Assembly (NCBI RefSeq): GCF_000758825.1
Contig: NZ_JRMX01000011.1
Span: 56,538-120,537, forward strand
Direction: 5' to 3'
Origin: Arcanobacterium sp. S3PF19
GTDB lineage: Bacteria; Actinomycetota; Actinomycetes; Actinomycetales; Actinomycetaceae
DNA length: 64,000 bases
Both the position numbers and the translations under genes were made by a program. Shown one piece after another: positions 1-9,305 of this stretch (its first letter is position 1; each line of letters opens with the position of its first letter). A model generated the notes under the pieces. It had not been told where the DNA came from, did no database searches, and worked only from the letters and a program-made list of their open reading frames with translations.

Positions 1-2
1 CA

Positions 3-380
3 GATATTATTTTTACCGGTGAAGTCCCCTACCGCGAACTGGCGGCACACTACTGTCTGGGAGACGTATTCGCAATGCCCTGCCGCACGCGGGGCAAAGG
101 CCTGGACATCGAAGGTCTGGGGATTGTCTATCTGGAGGCTTACGCAGCCGGTCTTCCCGTTTTGGCAGGCGATTCGGGAGGTGCGCCGGAAGCCGTGCAA
201 AACGGCAGAACGGGAATTGTGGTCAACGGACACAGGCCGGAGGCAGTCACCGCCGGCCTGCTGTATCTGCTGGAAAACAGGCAGCGGGCACGGCAAATGG
301 GGGCAGCCGGTCTGGAATGGGTAAAAGACGCCTGGACATGGCACCGGTCGGCGCAGCCGCTGATCAATCTGCTTTCCTAA
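3..380 (+). CDS. Glycosyltransferase family 4, C-terminal part (PimB-like mannosyltransferase), 5' truncated by window edge
   Basis: Open from the left edge in frame 3, stop TAA at 378-380; about 125 residues are visible. This is the nucleotide-sugar-binding half of a GT-B glycosyltransferase. The stretch VFAMPCRTR is followed by an E-x7-E motif (EGLGIVYLE) and then GLPVLAGDSGGAPEAV, which is typical of GT4 enzymes. The MPCRTR-G-GLDIEGLG context is that of the actinobacterial GDP-mannose-dependent alpha-(1,6)-phosphatidylinositol monomannoside mannosyltransferase, which adds the second mannose of PIM glycolipids at the inner membrane. Family is clear; the exact acceptor is inferred from resemblance. 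The last 17 bp overlap the 3' end of the convergent nuclease gene. Confidence 0.8.
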   Translation, partial: DIIFTGEVPYRELAAHYCLGDVFAMPCRTRGKGLDIEGLGIVYLEAYAAGLPVLAGDSGGAPEAVQNGRTGIVVNGHRPEAVTAGLLYLLENRQRARQMGAAGLEWVKDAWTWHRSAQPLINLLS

Positions 381-816
381 AAGAAGGATTTTCCTCCGCT
401 TTTTCGGTTTTTTCCGCCAGGATTCTTTCTATCTCGTCTGCGCACTGCGACAGATTTTTCCGAATATCCCTGCCCCAGTATCTGAGCACCGTCCAGCCGG
501 ATTTTTCCAGCGTCTCGTTTACCTGCCTGTCGCGTGCCATATTTCTTTCAATTTTGGCGATCCAAAATTCACGGTTCGACCGGATGTCTTTTTTTCTGTT
601 TTCCCAGTCGTAGCCGTGCCAGAACTCACCGTCGCAAAAAACCGACACCTTTTTCCCGATAAATGCGATATCCGGTTTCCCGAATACCGTTTTGCAGTTT
701 TTCCGGTAACGCAGCCCCCGCGCCCACAGTTCCTTACGGAGCATGATCTCAATTTCGGAATCGACAGATCTGATCTGCCGCATATTATGCGATATCTGTT
801 CTTTTGTTTTGCGCAT
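364..816 (-). CDS. Very-short-patch-repair (Vsr)-like endonuclease
   Basis: 150 residues, the usual size for Vsr-type DNA mismatch endonucleases. Visible signatures are the N-terminal MRQIRSVDSEIE region (Vsr proteins start with a similar M-R-x-I-x-x-x-x-T/S-x-x-E stretch), G-K-P-D49-I with the probable catalytic Asp, the FWHGYDW block (65-71) and the REFWIAKIERN block (82-92) followed by RDR, GW and VLRYW. Known Vsr enzymes nick beside T:G mismatches made by deamination of 5-methylcytosine and normally sit beside a cytosine methylase gene. No methylase is adjacent here, so it is an orphan in this window. It converges with the glycosyltransferase gene with a 17-bp overlap and lies downstream of the tRNA-Glu gene. 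Confidence 0.8.
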   Translation of the reverse strand: MRKTKEQISHNMRQIRSVDSEIEIMLRKELWARGLRYRKNCKTVFGKPDIAFIGKKVSVFCDGEFWHGYDWENRKKDIRSNREFWIAKIERNMARDRQVNETLEKSGWTVLRYWGRDIRKNLSQCADEIERILAEKTEKAEENPSFRKAD

Positions 817-919
817 CAGACTTTCCCGTTACGGCACATACCTTCTCCGTATAAGGGCTACAGAGGATATCCGGCCGGCTGCCGGAGGAAAACAAAACTG
901 CCGACACCGGCAGGAAGAG

Positions 920-992
920 TACCCCGTACCGGATTTGAACCGGTGTTACCGCCGTGAGAGGGCGATGTCCTGGGCCGCTAGACGAACGGGGC
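920..992 (-). tRNA. tRNA-Glu (anticodon CTC)
   Basis: Read on the minus strand the 73-nt cloverleaf starts GCCCCGT, pairs with the 3' ACGGGGT (one G-U closing pair) and has the T-arm CCGGTTCAAATCCGG and anticodon loop CTCTCAC. No 3' CCA is encoded. It lies 18 bp after tRNA-Gln and downstream of gltX, the synthetase that charges it. Confidence 0.95.
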
Positions 993-1010
993 GGAAGTGC
1001 TCTCGCACCG

Positions 1011-1082
1011 CTGGGATACCAGGACTCGAACCTAGACTAAATGAACCAGAATCACTCGTGCTGCCAATTACACCATATCCCA
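1011..1082 (-). tRNA. tRNA-Gln (anticodon CTG)
   Basis: Minus-strand 72-nt cloverleaf: acceptor TGGGATA pairs with TATCCCA, discriminator G, anticodon stem-loop TGATTCTGGTTCA giving CTG, T-arm AGGTTCGAGTCCT. In actinobacteria this tRNA is normally charged with Glu by GltX and then amidated by GatCAB; the synthetase is the next gene upstream. Confidence 0.95.
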
Positions 1083-1289
1083 ATGTTCGCTGCTCCCACA
1101 GGAGCAACGATTAATAATAATAGTGCAAACACAGGCAGGAGGCAAATCAAAATCAGTGACGGTCTTCACGCCTTCTGCCGCGCAGGGCCCGTCTGCGGCG
1201 CACCGGAAAGAAATGCCCTATTACGCCCTGTGGGCCGCACGGAGAATTCCGCACAGCCCACAGAGAAATTCGCGCCGCAGACGCAGCGG

Positions 1290-2798
1290 TTAAAATATTT
1301 CGCGCAAACGCCGCAGACGGGCCAGAGCCTCGGTCTTTCCCAGGATCGCGATTGAATCGATCACCGGCAGGGAAACATTCGTTCCCGTCATTGCCACAAA
1401 CAGCGGAGCATAGGCAAAACGCGGCTTTATTCCCATTTCGTCGACTACCGCCGCACTGAAGCATTCTTTCACGTGCTCTGCCGTGAAATTGGCGGCGTCG
1501 ATTTCCCCGAACACGGAAATTGTACGGTCCAGCACATCGGGCGTGGTATCTTTCAGTTTTGCGACTGCCTTTTCCTCGTATTCTATTTCGGAGGAATCCG
1601 CAAAAAGGAATTTCATCAGCTGCGGAGCCTCCCCCAGCAGCCTGATTCGGGTCTGCACCAAAGGCACCGCGGCATCCAGAATCCGCTGCACGTCGGGTGT
1701 GCATTCTTCGTACGTTCCCGCCTGTACCAATCCTTCGCGCTGCAGGAACGGGATAATCCGGTTCCGCAGATCGGAAGTTTCCAGCATTCGGATATGCTCC
1801 GCATTGATTGCCACACACTTTTTGTCGTCGAAACGGGCGGGGTTCGGATTCACATCGGCAATGTCAAAAGCCCGGGCGAGTTCCTCACGGCTGAAAATAT
1901 CCCGGTCGGGCGCAATGGACCAGCCCAAAAGGGCAAGGTAGTTAAGCAGCCCTTCGGGAATCATTCCCCTGTCTCTGTGCAGCAGCAGATTCGATTCCGG
2001 ATCCCGCTTCGAGAGTTTTTTGTTTCCTTCGCCCATCACATACGGCAGGTGTCCGAACACCGGTATCCGGGAGGCAATGCCCAACTCCATCAGTGCCCGG
2101 TAGAGCACGATCTGACGCGGAGTGGAAGAAAGAAGATCTTCCCCGCGCAGCACCGTATTAATGCCCATCATCGCGTCGTCCACGGGATTTGTCAGAGTGT
2201 AAAGCGGTTCCCCGTTGGCGCGCACAATCACGTAATCGGGCACGGTACCCGCTTTAAAAGTGATTTCCCCGCGCACCAGATCGGTAAAGGTTATGTCTTC
2301 GTCGGGCATCCGAATCCGCAGTACGGGCTTACGGCCCCGGGCCAAATATTCCTCTTTCCGGGCATCCGTAAGATCGCGGTCAAAACCGTCGTATCCGAGC
2401 TTTGGATCTTCCCCTCTGGCCCTGTGCCTTTCTTCTATTTCTTCGGGAGTGGAGAACGACTCGTATGCGTAACCGCCCGCAAGCAGCTTCTGCGCCACAT
2501 CGGCATAAATATCCATCCGCTCCGACTGGCGGTAGGGACCGTTGGGGCCGCCGACTTCCGCTCCCTCATCCCAATCCAGACCCAGCCACCGCAGGGAATC
2601 GATGATCTGGTTGTAGGATTCTCGCGAATCCCGGGCAGAATCGGTATCTTCAATCCTAAATACGAACGTCCCTCCGGTATGACGGGCATACGCCCAGTTA
2701 AACAGACAGGTACGCACCATTCCCACGTGCGGGGTGCCGGTCGGCGAAGGGGCAAATCTGACGCGGACTTCGTTCTCCGCATTATGTGCACTGTTCAT
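1290..2798 (-). CDS. gltX: Glutamyl-tRNA synthetase
   Basis: 502 residues, normal length for bacterial class I GluRS. The N-terminus carries [13 protein letters not shown] (residues about 14-26), where PHVG is the actinobacterial form of the HIGH motif, then FRIEDTD. The second ATP signature KLSKRDP is near residue 260 and is preceded by [11 protein letters not shown]. The C-terminal alpha-helical anticodon-binding part is complete. Actinobacteria generally lack GlnRS, so this enzyme is probably non-discriminating and also charges tRNA-Gln. It lies between a FAH-fold gene (69 bp upstream) and the Gln/Glu tRNA genes (207 bp downstream). Confidence 0.97.
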   Translation of the reverse strand: MNSAHNAENEVRVRFAPSPTGTPHVGMVRTCLFNWAYARHTGGTFVFRIEDTDSARDSRESYNQIIDSLRWLGLDWDEGAEVGGPNGPYRQSERMDIYADVAQKLLAGGYAYESFSTPEEIEERHRARGEDPKLGYDGFDRDLTDARKEEYLARGRKPVLRIRMPDEDITFTDLVRGEITFKAGTVPDYVIVRANGEPLYTLTNPVDDAMMGINTVLRGEDLLSSTPRQIVLYRALMELGIASRIPVFGHLPYVMGEGNKKLSKRDPESNLLLHRDRGMIPEGLLNYLALLGWSIAPDRDIFSREELARAFDIADVNPNPARFDDKKCVAINAEHIRMLETSDLRNRIIPFLQREGLVQAGTYEECTPDVQRILDAAVPLVQTRIRLLGEAPQLMKFLFADSSEIEYEEKAVAKLKDTTPDVLDRTISVFGEIDAANFTAEHVKECFSAAVVDEMGIKPRFAYAPLFVAMTGTNVSLPVIDSIAILGKTEALARLRRLREIF

Positions 2799-2867
2799 AA
2801 TTTCTGCAGCCTATGTGTCGGCTATCCTTTCTGAATTGTTAAATCCGAAAATTTTACAAAATCCGTT

Positions 2868-3611
2868 CTACCTGTCCGCAACCACAGGATTGCGCAATAC
2901 GCCCAGCGGCGCAAAATCCACCGCAAGATCCGTGCCCGCACTGACGGGCACAGGGGCGTGCAGCGCGCAGACCGTTACCAAATCCGCCGGGAGCAGCGTC
3001 GCCACCGTACTCGCGGCAGAAACCGCCTGCTGTACGCGGGAAAAACCGTACCTGCAAATCTGTGTGTCTACCTCGCCGTCCACAGCCAAAGTGATTTCGT
3101 ATTCGCCCGGTTCGAGCTCCGTTTCCAAAGCCGGACCCGAGGCGCAGGAGGTGTCGAAGCCGAAGGCACGGTAGGGATCGCGGCCCGCGTATTCGACGGC
3201 GGTAATCAGATTCACAAGCGTATAACCATAGACTGCCTGCGCAACCATATCTGCGGGAATTTCCTTGCAGGGACGGGAAATAATTGCCGCCAGCATCGGC
3301 CGGCAGGTAAATTCGCTTCCCCAGGAAGGAAGAATCAAAGGCGTATCGGGACCCGTAACCGAAGTATTGGGTTTCAGATACATCGAATTCTCCCCTGCCC
3401 CGCACGGCGCATCGCCGCTGTCGAAGACGACTACTTTTGAGCGCGGAAGAACAGGAGATACGGGGCGCACATCCGCGGCGGAAAATACCTGCCCGGTGTA
3501 GGCAACGCCCTGATAAAGCGGATCGCCCGCAAGTACACGGTAATTTCCCGACCCGGGATCAATCTGCGCAAATCTCGGCCCGGATTCGAGGGAAATCCTT
3601 GCAATTTTCAT
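2868..3611 (-). CDS. FAH-fold (fumarylacetoacetate hydrolase family) protein, probable pseudoenzyme
   Basis: 247 residues. The frame matches the FAH-family gene commonly found just upstream of gltX in actinobacteria: N-terminal MKIARI, central YLKPNTSVTGPDTPLILPSW (about 78-97) and the later GFDTSCASGP (151-160). FAH proteins hold a divalent metal with acidic residues in an ExHxExEL-type stretch and a later ANDVTARD-type stretch. Here the first reads EFTCRPML (100-107) and the second LVNLITAVE (132-140), so the expected second and third Glu and the Asp are absent. The fold is probably kept but hydrolase activity is doubtful. The gene is uninterrupted and co-directional with gltX. Family assignment is confident; substrate is unknown. 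Confidence 0.75.
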   Translation of the reverse strand: MKIARISLESGPRFAQIDPGSGNYRVLAGDPLYQGVAYTGQVFSAADVRPVSPVLPRSKVVVFDSGDAPCGAGENSMYLKPNTSVTGPDTPLILPSWGSEFTCRPMLAAIISRPCKEIPADMVAQAVYGYTLVNLITAVEYAGRDPYRAFGFDTSCASGPALETELEPGEYEITLAVDGEVDTQICRYGFSRVQQAVSAASTVATLLPADLVTVCALHAPVPVSAGTDLAVDFAPLGVLRNPVVADR

Positions 3612-3809
3612 TTATTCTCCGCCCAATGTCTACTGTTCGCAGTCTCGGTTTCCATTCTATCGGGTAAACAGGCGCCGCTTAAATTTATTTTGCGGATAAT
3701 CTTGCAAAACACACAAAACAGCTTTCTTTCGCCGTGACAGGCACAAAACACACCCGCACAAAGGCCGGTTCCCAAAATCCGTTTTTTGGAAACCGGCCCC
3801 GCTGTGCCG

Positions 3810-3891
3810 TGCGCGAGGGGGGACTTGAACCCCCACGCCCGAAGGCACCGGAACCTAAATCCGGCGCGTCTGCCAATTTCGCCACCCGCGC
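3810..3891 (-). tRNA. tRNA-Leu (anticodon TAG)
   Basis: 82-nt class II tRNA on the minus strand. Acceptor GCGCGGG pairs with CTCGCGC (one G-U), discriminator A, anticodon loop TTTAGGT giving TAG, a variable arm around TGCCTTCGGGCGT, and T-arm GGGGTTCAAGTCCCC. No CCA is encoded. Confidence 0.95.
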
Positions 3892-4043
3892 ATATATTCC
3901 CTGCCGCCGCAGGGCAAAGCATCAGGCACACGCCGCGGTTTTCAGCGAATCCCGACTGCGCACAAGCATATAAGGGAGAATGTCGGGATGGCAAATTCCA
4001 TGTGCTGCCGCAGGCTCCGCCCACTGCCGCACTTTCGAAAAAG

Positions 4044-4520
4044 TCAGACCAGCCCCAGTTCTTTGCACAGTCTTTGCACATGGCCCGTGGCCCGGACGTT
4101 GTATTTCGCCAAAACGATGCGGCAGTCGCGGTCCACAACAAATGTGGAACGAATCACTCCCTGCACAATTCTGCCGTAGTTTTTCTTTTCACCGTAAGCA
4201 CCCCACCGGCGCATGACGTCCCTGTCGGGATCGGAAGCGAGCACAAAATTCAGCTCTTTCTTTTCCGCGAATTTATCCAAAGAAGCAATTTTATCCGGAG
4301 AAATACCGATCACCGTGTAGCCTGCGGCGCGCAAAACACTTTCCGAATCGCGAAAATCACAGGCTTCTTTCGTGCACCCGGGAGTCATTGCCCGCGGATA
4401 AAAATAGACAACCACGCCCTTTTCCGCTTTTGCCGCGCTTTCCCTCAGATTTACGGTTCCCCCGCCCGCGGTGGGCAGCGTAAAATCGGGAGCGGTCATT
4501 CCTTCTTCCTGCCGTACCAT
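4044..4520 (-). CDS. bcp: Thioredoxin-dependent thiol peroxidase (Bcp/PrxQ type)
   Basis: 158 residues of the AhpC/TSA fold. Cytosolic peroxiredoxin that reduces H2O2 and organic peroxides using thioredoxin. The peroxidatic Cys lies in AMTPGCTKEACDF (Cys49), with the resolving Cys54 five residues later as in alpha2-helix type PrxQ enzymes. YFYPRA before it and the later GVIRSTFVVD are family hallmarks. The ATG at 4520 is preceded by an AAAGGA Shine-Dalgarno. Followed 21 bp upstream on the same strand by a small membrane protein gene. Confidence 0.93.
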   Translation of the reverse strand: MVRQEEGMTAPDFTLPTAGGGTVNLRESAAKAEKGVVVYFYPRAMTPGCTKEACDFRDSESVLRAAGYTVIGISPDKIASLDKFAEKKELNFVLASDPDRDVMRRWGAYGEKKNYGRIVQGVIRSTFVVDRDCRIVLAKYNVRATGHVQRLCKELGLV

Positions 4521-4541
4521 TGTTTTTCCTTTCTCGCTTTT

Positions 4542-4865
4542 TCAGTTTCCGTCGCGTTCAAAACAGTCAATAAATATCCGCAGCGACACCGACAGAATAA
4601 AAAGAACAAAGCCGAAAATCATCGGCGCAGCTCCCCACGGCGTGGGCCAGAGCAGACCCGAAGCGAGACTTCCGCCCGCAAGCGGGTACAGACTGTTTTT
4701 GCACCAACCGTAAACTGCGCTTCCCAGACAGACCAGTCCTATCAGGCCCACACCGAAAACAGCCGGGCGCAGCCCGAGCCCCCACAGCGTCCAAAGCCCG
4801 CAGGCGGCCATCAGGAAGGCAAACAGAAGATTGACGCACCGCGTCGCAACCAGATATTTCCTCAT
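4542..4865 (-). CDS. Small membrane protein, unknown function
   Basis: 107 residues with three hydrophobic stretches (about 8-30, 35-52 and 73-95). The short C-terminal tail FIDCFERDGN is probably cytoplasmic. No catalytic motif is recognised. It is co-directional with and just upstream of bcp (21 bp gap), so the two may share a transcript; divergent from the NUDIX gene. Confidence 0.6.
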   Translation of the reverse strand: MRKYLVATRCVNLLFAFLMAACGLWTLWGLGLRPAVFGVGLIGLVCLGSAVYGWCKNSLYPLAGGSLASGLLWPTPWGAAPMIFGFVLFILSVSLRIFIDCFERDGN

Positions 4866-4991
4866 TCTTTAACTGTGCCACATTTCGGTTTCTTCCGGCG
4901 GATTTGGCGCGGGGTTCGGCAGATTGTTCACCATTTGCCGAAAACACCGGCCAATAATGTATCCGCATCCCAAAACCGGCACAATCGAAAT

Positions 4992-5534
4992 ATGGATGCG
5001 CTAAACACTTTTGACGGCAGCGGGCCGGAAGGCTGGCTTTCGCCGGAGGAACTTGAATTTGTACGCCACAAAGTACCGATTCTGTATGTGGACGTAGTTC
5101 CCGTCCGTCTCGACGAACGCGGCAGAACCGAAGCCGTGGGGCTGGTGCTGTGCATGAACGGAGGCAGTCTGCACCGTTCGCTGGTCAGCGGCAGAGTGCT
5201 GTTTCACGAAACGGTCAGAGACGCCATTGCACGCCATATCGGCAAGGAACTGGGGCAGATGGCTTTACCCCGGTTTCCCCCGGGAATTGTTCCCTTCACT
5301 GTCGGGGAATACTTTCCCACCCCGGGGGAAGGACTCTTTGATCCGCGTCAGCACGCCGTTTCCCTGGGATATATCATTCCGATGTCGGGAGACTGCACGC
5401 CAAACTCGGATGCGGTCGGATTTTCCTGGTTCACTCCCGAAGAAGCCGGCGCACCCGATTTGCAGGCGGAAATGAGCGAGGGACAGGCCGTAATTTTACG
5501 CCGTGCGCTTGCCTGTCTCAGCTGCGGCCGCTGA
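4992..5534 (+). CDS. NUDIX-fold hydrolase (DUF4916-type)
   Basis: 180 residues from ATG 4992; the reading frame stays open much further upstream, but that part is antisense to bcp and the tRNA-Leu and has no family resemblance. The protein opens with GWLSPEELEFVRHKVPILYVDVVPVR and contains LHRSLVSGRVLFHETVRDAIARHI (about 61-84), corresponding to the modified Nudix helix region in which the usual GX5EX7REUXEE box is degenerate. It later has YFPTPGEGLFDPRQHAVSLGY. This is the actinobacterial family annotated as NUDIX/DUF4916. Substrate unknown. Its last 17 bp overlap the end of rdgB (convergent). Confidence 0.75.
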   Translation: MDALNTFDGSGPEGWLSPEELEFVRHKVPILYVDVVPVRLDERGRTEAVGLVLCMNGGSLHRSLVSGRVLFHETVRDAIARHIGKELGQMALPRFPPGIVPFTVGEYFPTPGEGLFDPRQHAVSLGYIIPMSGDCTPNSDAVGFSWFTPEEAGAPDLQAEMSEGQAVILRRALACLSCGR

Positions 5535-6147
5535 GCCGGGGCAGTTTCTCCGTCAGGATCCGTGCCATCCGGCGAAACGCCTGCGCCCTGTGGGAGATTC
5601 TGTTTTTTTCCTCCGCACTCAGTTCCGCCAGCGTGTGCCGGCAGCCCTCGGGCTGAAAAATCGGATCATATCCGAATCCGCCTGTTCCCGCGGGCGCGCT
5701 GCGCAGCGTACCGAAGAGTTTTCCCACGCACGATACGCTCTCCCGCCCGGGAAAGGCAAGCACAGCCGTGCACATAAAATGTGCCCCGCGCAGCGGCGGT
5801 TTCACGTCGGCAAGCTGCGCCAGGAGCAAAGCGAGATTGGCCGCATCATCCCCGTGAACGCCGCACCATCTGGCGGAAAAAATACCGGGCGCACCTCCCA
5901 GAATATCCACGCACAGACCCGAATCGTCCGCAAGGGCGGGCACGCCCAGCGCATCGCTCAGCGCACGGGCTTTAATCAGTGCGTTTTGCGCGAAATCCGC
6001 GCCGTCTTCCACCGGTTCGGGAACCCGGAAGTCCGCCGCGCACCGCAGGGCAGACGAATCAAAATTCGGTATCCGCGCAGCCAGAATATCGCGTATTTCA
6101 TCCAGTTTATGCCTGTTGTGTGTGGCAATTACGAGCCCGGGATTCAT
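5518..6147 (-). CDS. rdgB: RdgB/HAM1 non-canonical purine NTP pyrophosphatase
   Basis: 209 residues. Hydrolyses dITP, XTP and ITP to the monophosphate and pyrophosphate, keeping deaminated purines out of nucleic acids. Seen: the nucleotide-binding start [11 protein letters not shown], the [23 protein letters not shown] core, [14 protein letters not shown] and the closing SHRAQAF. Its start overlaps the rph stop by 4 bp, so translation is probably coupled, an arrangement (rph-rdgB) widespread in bacteria. Confidence 0.95.
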   Translation of the reverse strand: MNPGLVIATHNRHKLDEIRDILAARIPNFDSSALRCAADFRVPEPVEDGADFAQNALIKARALSDALGVPALADDSGLCVDILGGAPGIFSARWCGVHGDDAANLALLLAQLADVKPPLRGAHFMCTAVLAFPGRESVSCVGKLFGTLRSAPAGTGGFGYDPIFQPEGCRHTLAELSAEEKNRISHRAQAFRRMARILTEKLPRLSGRS

Positions 6148-6902
6148 CGTACGCCTTCCGCGGCAGGGGCAGACAGTGCCTCTTTCTGCATCCGGGCCAG
6201 AGTGGCGTTTCCCTTCCGCGCCAGGGAAAGCAGTATATCCAGTTCCGCGCGGTCGAAAGTGGCGTGTTCGGCGGTTCCCTGAATTTCCACGAATTTTCCG
6301 CCGCCCGTCATCACCACATTCATATCCGTCTGCGCCCGCACATCTTCCTCGTAAGGAAGATCAAGACAGGGCACGCCCTCGATAATTCCCACGGAAACCG
6401 CGCTGACGGAATCGCAGAGCACGGGTGTGTTTTTCTGTGCGGCGATATATCCCCTGCCGATTCCCAGGTTCACGGCATCGGCCAAGGCCACATACGCTCC
6501 CGTTATCGCCGCCGTGCGGGTACCTCCGTCAGCCTGCAGCACGTCGCAGTCCAGCACAATTGTGTTTTCCCCCAGAGCGGCCATATCAGTCACCGCCCGC
6601 AGCGAGCGCCCCAGGAGACGCGATATTTCCTGCGTCCGCCCGGAGAGTTTTCCCTTCACGGATTCACGCTGAGAGCGGGTATCGGTTGCGCGGGGAAGCA
6701 TTGCGTATTCGCCCGTCACCCAGCCCAACCCGGAGTCTTTGCGCCACCGCGGCACACCCGGGGTAAAGGAGGCAACACAGAGCACTTTGGTTTTGCCGAA
6801 TTCAACGAGGACCGAGCCTTCGCCCTGCTCCAGGAAATTGCGGGTAATCTTTATTTTGCGCAGTTCATCGGTTGCGCGGCCGTCTTTTCGCGTAAAAGTC
6901 AT
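6144..6902 (-). CDS. rph: Ribonuclease PH
   Basis: 252 residues from ATG 6902; 12 further in-frame residues upstream (to 6938) would overlap the preceding gene and do not resemble the family. A phosphorolytic 3'-to-5' exoribonuclease that trims tRNA 3' ends. Diagnostic stretches are [11 protein letters not shown] near the start, [23 protein letters not shown], the phosphate-binding [15 protein letters not shown] and [16 protein letters not shown]. Located between a metallo-hydrolase gene and rdgB in a tight same-strand cluster. Confidence 0.95.
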   Translation of the reverse strand: MTFTRKDGRATDELRKIKITRNFLEQGEGSVLVEFGKTKVLCVASFTPGVPRWRKDSGLGWVTGEYAMLPRATDTRSQRESVKGKLSGRTQEISRLLGRSLRAVTDMAALGENTIVLDCDVLQADGGTRTAAITGAYVALADAVNLGIGRGYIAAQKNTPVLCDSVSAVSVGIIEGVPCLDLPYEEDVRAQTDMNVVMTGGGKFVEIQGTAEHATFDRAELDILLSLARKGNATLARMQKEALSAPAAEGVR

Positions 6903-6921
6903 ATTTACACAATAGCGCGAA

Positions 6922-7719
6922 TCAGATCGGATACACATCTGCGGGGGAAGCCAAAGAGACCGGACCGGAAAAATTCTTCCGCGCGTCGCGCAGCGTCCGC
7001 TCCCGGTCTGTCCAGGGCTGAAGATGCGTCAGGCAAACCTGCTTCACTCTTCCCGCAGCTGCCAGACTTCCCGCCCGCAGACCCGTCAGATGCACGCCGC
7101 GCACCGTATCGCGCCCGTCTTCGAAGGCGGCCTCGCTAAGCAGAAAATCGGCATCCAGGGCGGCATTCACCACAGAGTCGCAGTAATCCGTATCGCCGGT
7201 ATAGGCAAATACGCAGGTGCGCGCCGAATCCGCGGCAGAGGGACCCTCAATGCGGACACAGAGAGCCGGCACCGTATGGAAAGCGGCAAAAAATTCCAGC
7301 CGGAAAGGCCCCACACGGCGTACATCACCGGGCTTTACAGCCGTGAAGCAAAATTCCCCGGCGTATGTTTCCTCCGCGGGATCATCGGCAAGTTTCCGCG
7401 TCCTATCCGCGCCGTCCCCGGGTGAAAATACGGGGATACGGCTGAGTTTTCCATACGGATACCACCGGCGGTAAACCTGCATTCCGACAAGATCCGCGCA
7501 GTGGTCCGCGTGCAGATGGGAAAGCACGATGGCATCCAGATCTTTCGGATCGAGATAATTGAGCAGTCCGCCCATCACCCCGGGGCCGAAATCCAGCGCG
7601 AGGGAAAAAGTGCGCCGGAAACCTGCCGGATCCTCCCCCTCTGCCTGAAGCAGATATCCGGAAGCGGGGCCGTTTCTGCCCGACATGGACCCCGAACAGC
7701 CGATAACCGTGAGCTTCAT
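6922..7719 (-). CDS. Metallo-beta-lactamase-fold hydrolase (RNase Z-like superfamily)
   Basis: 265 residues from ATG 7719, chosen because a GGAGGG Shine-Dalgarno sits 7-12 bp upstream; an ORF extension to 7746 adds nine residues without family signal. The metal-binding HLHADH motif is at 68-73, with TGDTDYC and a C-terminal LTHLQPW supplying the usual further ligands. It resembles the MBL protein found between murI and rph in many actinobacteria. Probable metal-dependent phosphodiesterase or nuclease; the substrate is not shown by the sequence. 37 bp downstream of murI, 19 bp upstream of rph. Confidence 0.88.
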   Translation of the reverse strand: MKLTVIGCSGSMSGRNGPASGYLLQAEGEDPAGFRRTFSLALDFGPGVMGGLLNYLDPKDLDAIVLSHLHADHCADLVGMQVYRRWYPYGKLSRIPVFSPGDGADRTRKLADDPAEETYAGEFCFTAVKPGDVRRVGPFRLEFFAAFHTVPALCVRIEGPSAADSARTCVFAYTGDTDYCDSVVNAALDADFLLSEAAFEDGRDTVRGVHLTGLRAGSLAAAGRVKQVCLTHLQPWTDRERTLRDARKNFSGPVSLASPADVYPI

Positions 7720-7756
7720 ATCTTTCCCTCCACTGTCTGCGTGCAAAACCGAAAAG

Positions 7757-8572
7757 CTAATCCGTGCGGATCGGGTTCACGGTTCCGATCATCGGACCGA
7801 TAAACCGATGCGCGTTGCGTTCAAATTCCTTCGCATTGCCTGTGGTAAAAAATTCCCTGCGCGGCGAAACAGTATCGGAATCGGCGGTTAAGCCGTGCGA
7901 AATCAGTTCCCGATACACATCTATCGCAGTTTCCTCCGAAGAGGAAACAAGATTTACGCTGCTGCCCATCACATACGAAATCACGCCCTTGAGCAGCGGA
8001 TAATGTGTACATCCCAAAACAAGGGTGTCGATTTCGGCTTTTTTGAGCGGCATTAGGTATTCCCCGGCAGCCTGCAGCAGCTCGGGGCCGCTGTCTATGC
8101 CGGCTTCCACAAATTCCACAAAACGCGGGCACGCCCGCACGGTCAGCTCCAAATCCGGGGCGGCGGCAAAAGAGTCTTCATACGCCCGCGAATTCACCGT
8201 CGCCTGTGTGGCAATCACGCCCACTTTCCGGTTTTTTGTGCTGGCCACAGCCCGGCGCACGGCAGGCTGAATCACTTCGATAACGGGAATATCAGCATAT
8301 CTTTCGCGCGCGTCGCGCAGCACCGCGGCCGAAGCCGTATTGCAGGCAATCACCAGAATTTTCACGCCGGCCTCAACCAGCCGGTCCATCACCGCAATTG
8401 CCAGCGAACGGACGGTGGCCAGCGGCAGCGGGCCGTACGGGGAATGTGCGGTATCTCCGATATACATTATCGGCTCATACGGAAGCTGATCGATAATCGC
8501 GCGGGCAACCGTAAGACCTCCCAGACCGGAGTCGAAAATCCCTATCGGTGCATTATTGTTCATACTTCCCAC
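7757..8572 (-). CDS. murI: Glutamate racemase
   Basis: 271 residues. Interconverts L- and D-glutamate to supply the D-Glu of peptidoglycan. The two catalytic cysteines are present: Cys77 in ACNTASAA and Cys188 in LGCTHYPLL. The Asp-Ser pair of [11 protein letters not shown] (10-20) is conserved. The start could also be the ATG three codons later. Lies in a same-strand run with DUF2017 and clpS. Confidence 0.96.
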   Translation of the reverse strand: MGSMNNNAPIGIFDSGLGGLTVARAIIDQLPYEPIMYIGDTAHSPYGPLPLATVRSLAIAVMDRLVEAGVKILVIACNTASAAVLRDARERYADIPVIEVIQPAVRRAVASTKNRKVGVIATQATVNSRAYEDSFAAAPDLELTVRACPRFVEFVEAGIDSGPELLQAAGEYLMPLKKAEIDTLVLGCTHYPLLKGVISYVMGSSVNLVSSSEETAIDVYRELISHGLTADSDTVSPRREFFTTGNAKEFERNAHRFIGPMIGTVNPIRTD

Positions 8573-8573
8573 T

Positions 8574-9293
8574 TTATCCGCGCAGACGCTTGTTTATCAC
8601 TGCCGTAACAAGTGACTCCTGCCACCAGGAAAGCATTCCGTACAGCACCACGAGCATATCCTCCGATGTTTCGATCTCCGGCAGATCCTCGCGCCCCACG
8701 GGAGAATGGGAAGTAAACAGGGACGAACGCGTATAGACGGACTCGCTTGTTTCTTCATCGTATACGCCCAGTCTTGAGGCAAGAACGAGACGTATATCAT
8801 TGAGTGCGGCAAGCCAGGCGGGCGCGTCTTCGTTACTCACAAAAATTTTTTCGGGTGCGGGACTTTCGCCGCCGCTTTCTTCCGCGGACGGATTCAGACC
8901 CTCGTAGAATGTGAGCAGATGCGCCACTTTTTCCGCCACGATTGAGTCTTCGCTCAGTTCCCGCAGTTCCCCCGCCAAAATCGGATCTTCGCTCATATCG
9001 GGCAGCAGACGGGTCAGGGCATCGTCGGGAATACAGTCCCCGGGCGCGTCCGGATCGTTTTCCGCTTCTCCGTCTTCGCACAGCACGCGTTCTTCCACGC
9101 CCACGAATTCTTCTTCCAGCGCGGCAAAATAATCCCCGTCGCCGCTTTCTTCCCGGTCTCTGCGCGCAATCTCATATTCAATGTCCGAGCCGAGCATATA
9201 GACGACGTCGCGGGCCAGACCGGCCACCAGCTCCCGTTCGTCCCCGGCAATACCGCCGACAAACCCCCCGCGGGCAATACGAAAACCTATCAT
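8574..9293 (-). CDS. DUF2017 family protein
   Basis: 239 residues from ATG 9293, which is preceded by an AGGGTG Shine-Dalgarno at 8 bp; an in-frame TTG two codons upstream is the alternative. Matches the actinobacterial DUF2017 family by its position between clpS and murI and by features such as the very acidic middle section and the C-terminal [13 protein letters not shown]. No catalytic motif is visible. Conserved linkage with clpS suggests a connected role, but none can be stated from sequence. Confidence 0.8.
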   Translation of the reverse strand: MIGFRIARGGFVGGIAGDERELVAGLARDVVYMLGSDIEYEIARRDREESGDGDYFAALEEEFVGVEERVLCEDGEAENDPDAPGDCIPDDALTRLLPDMSEDPILAGELRELSEDSIVAEKVAHLLTFYEGLNPSAEESGGESPAPEKIFVSNEDAPAWLAALNDIRLVLASRLGVYDEETSESVYTRSSLFTSHSPVGREDLPEIETSEDMLVVLYGMLSWWQESLVTAVINKRLRG

Positions 9294-9305
9294 GAACAAA
9301 TCACC

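Noticed and set aside
1473..2834. 453-codon plus-strand frame opposite gltX
   Set aside because: Shadow of gltX caused by codon bias; composition rich in His/Gln/Arg and no start signals.
3786..4991. Long open frame extending the NUDIX gene far upstream
   Set aside because: It runs antisense through tRNA-Leu, bcp and the membrane protein gene; the NUDIX family match begins only at ATG 4992.
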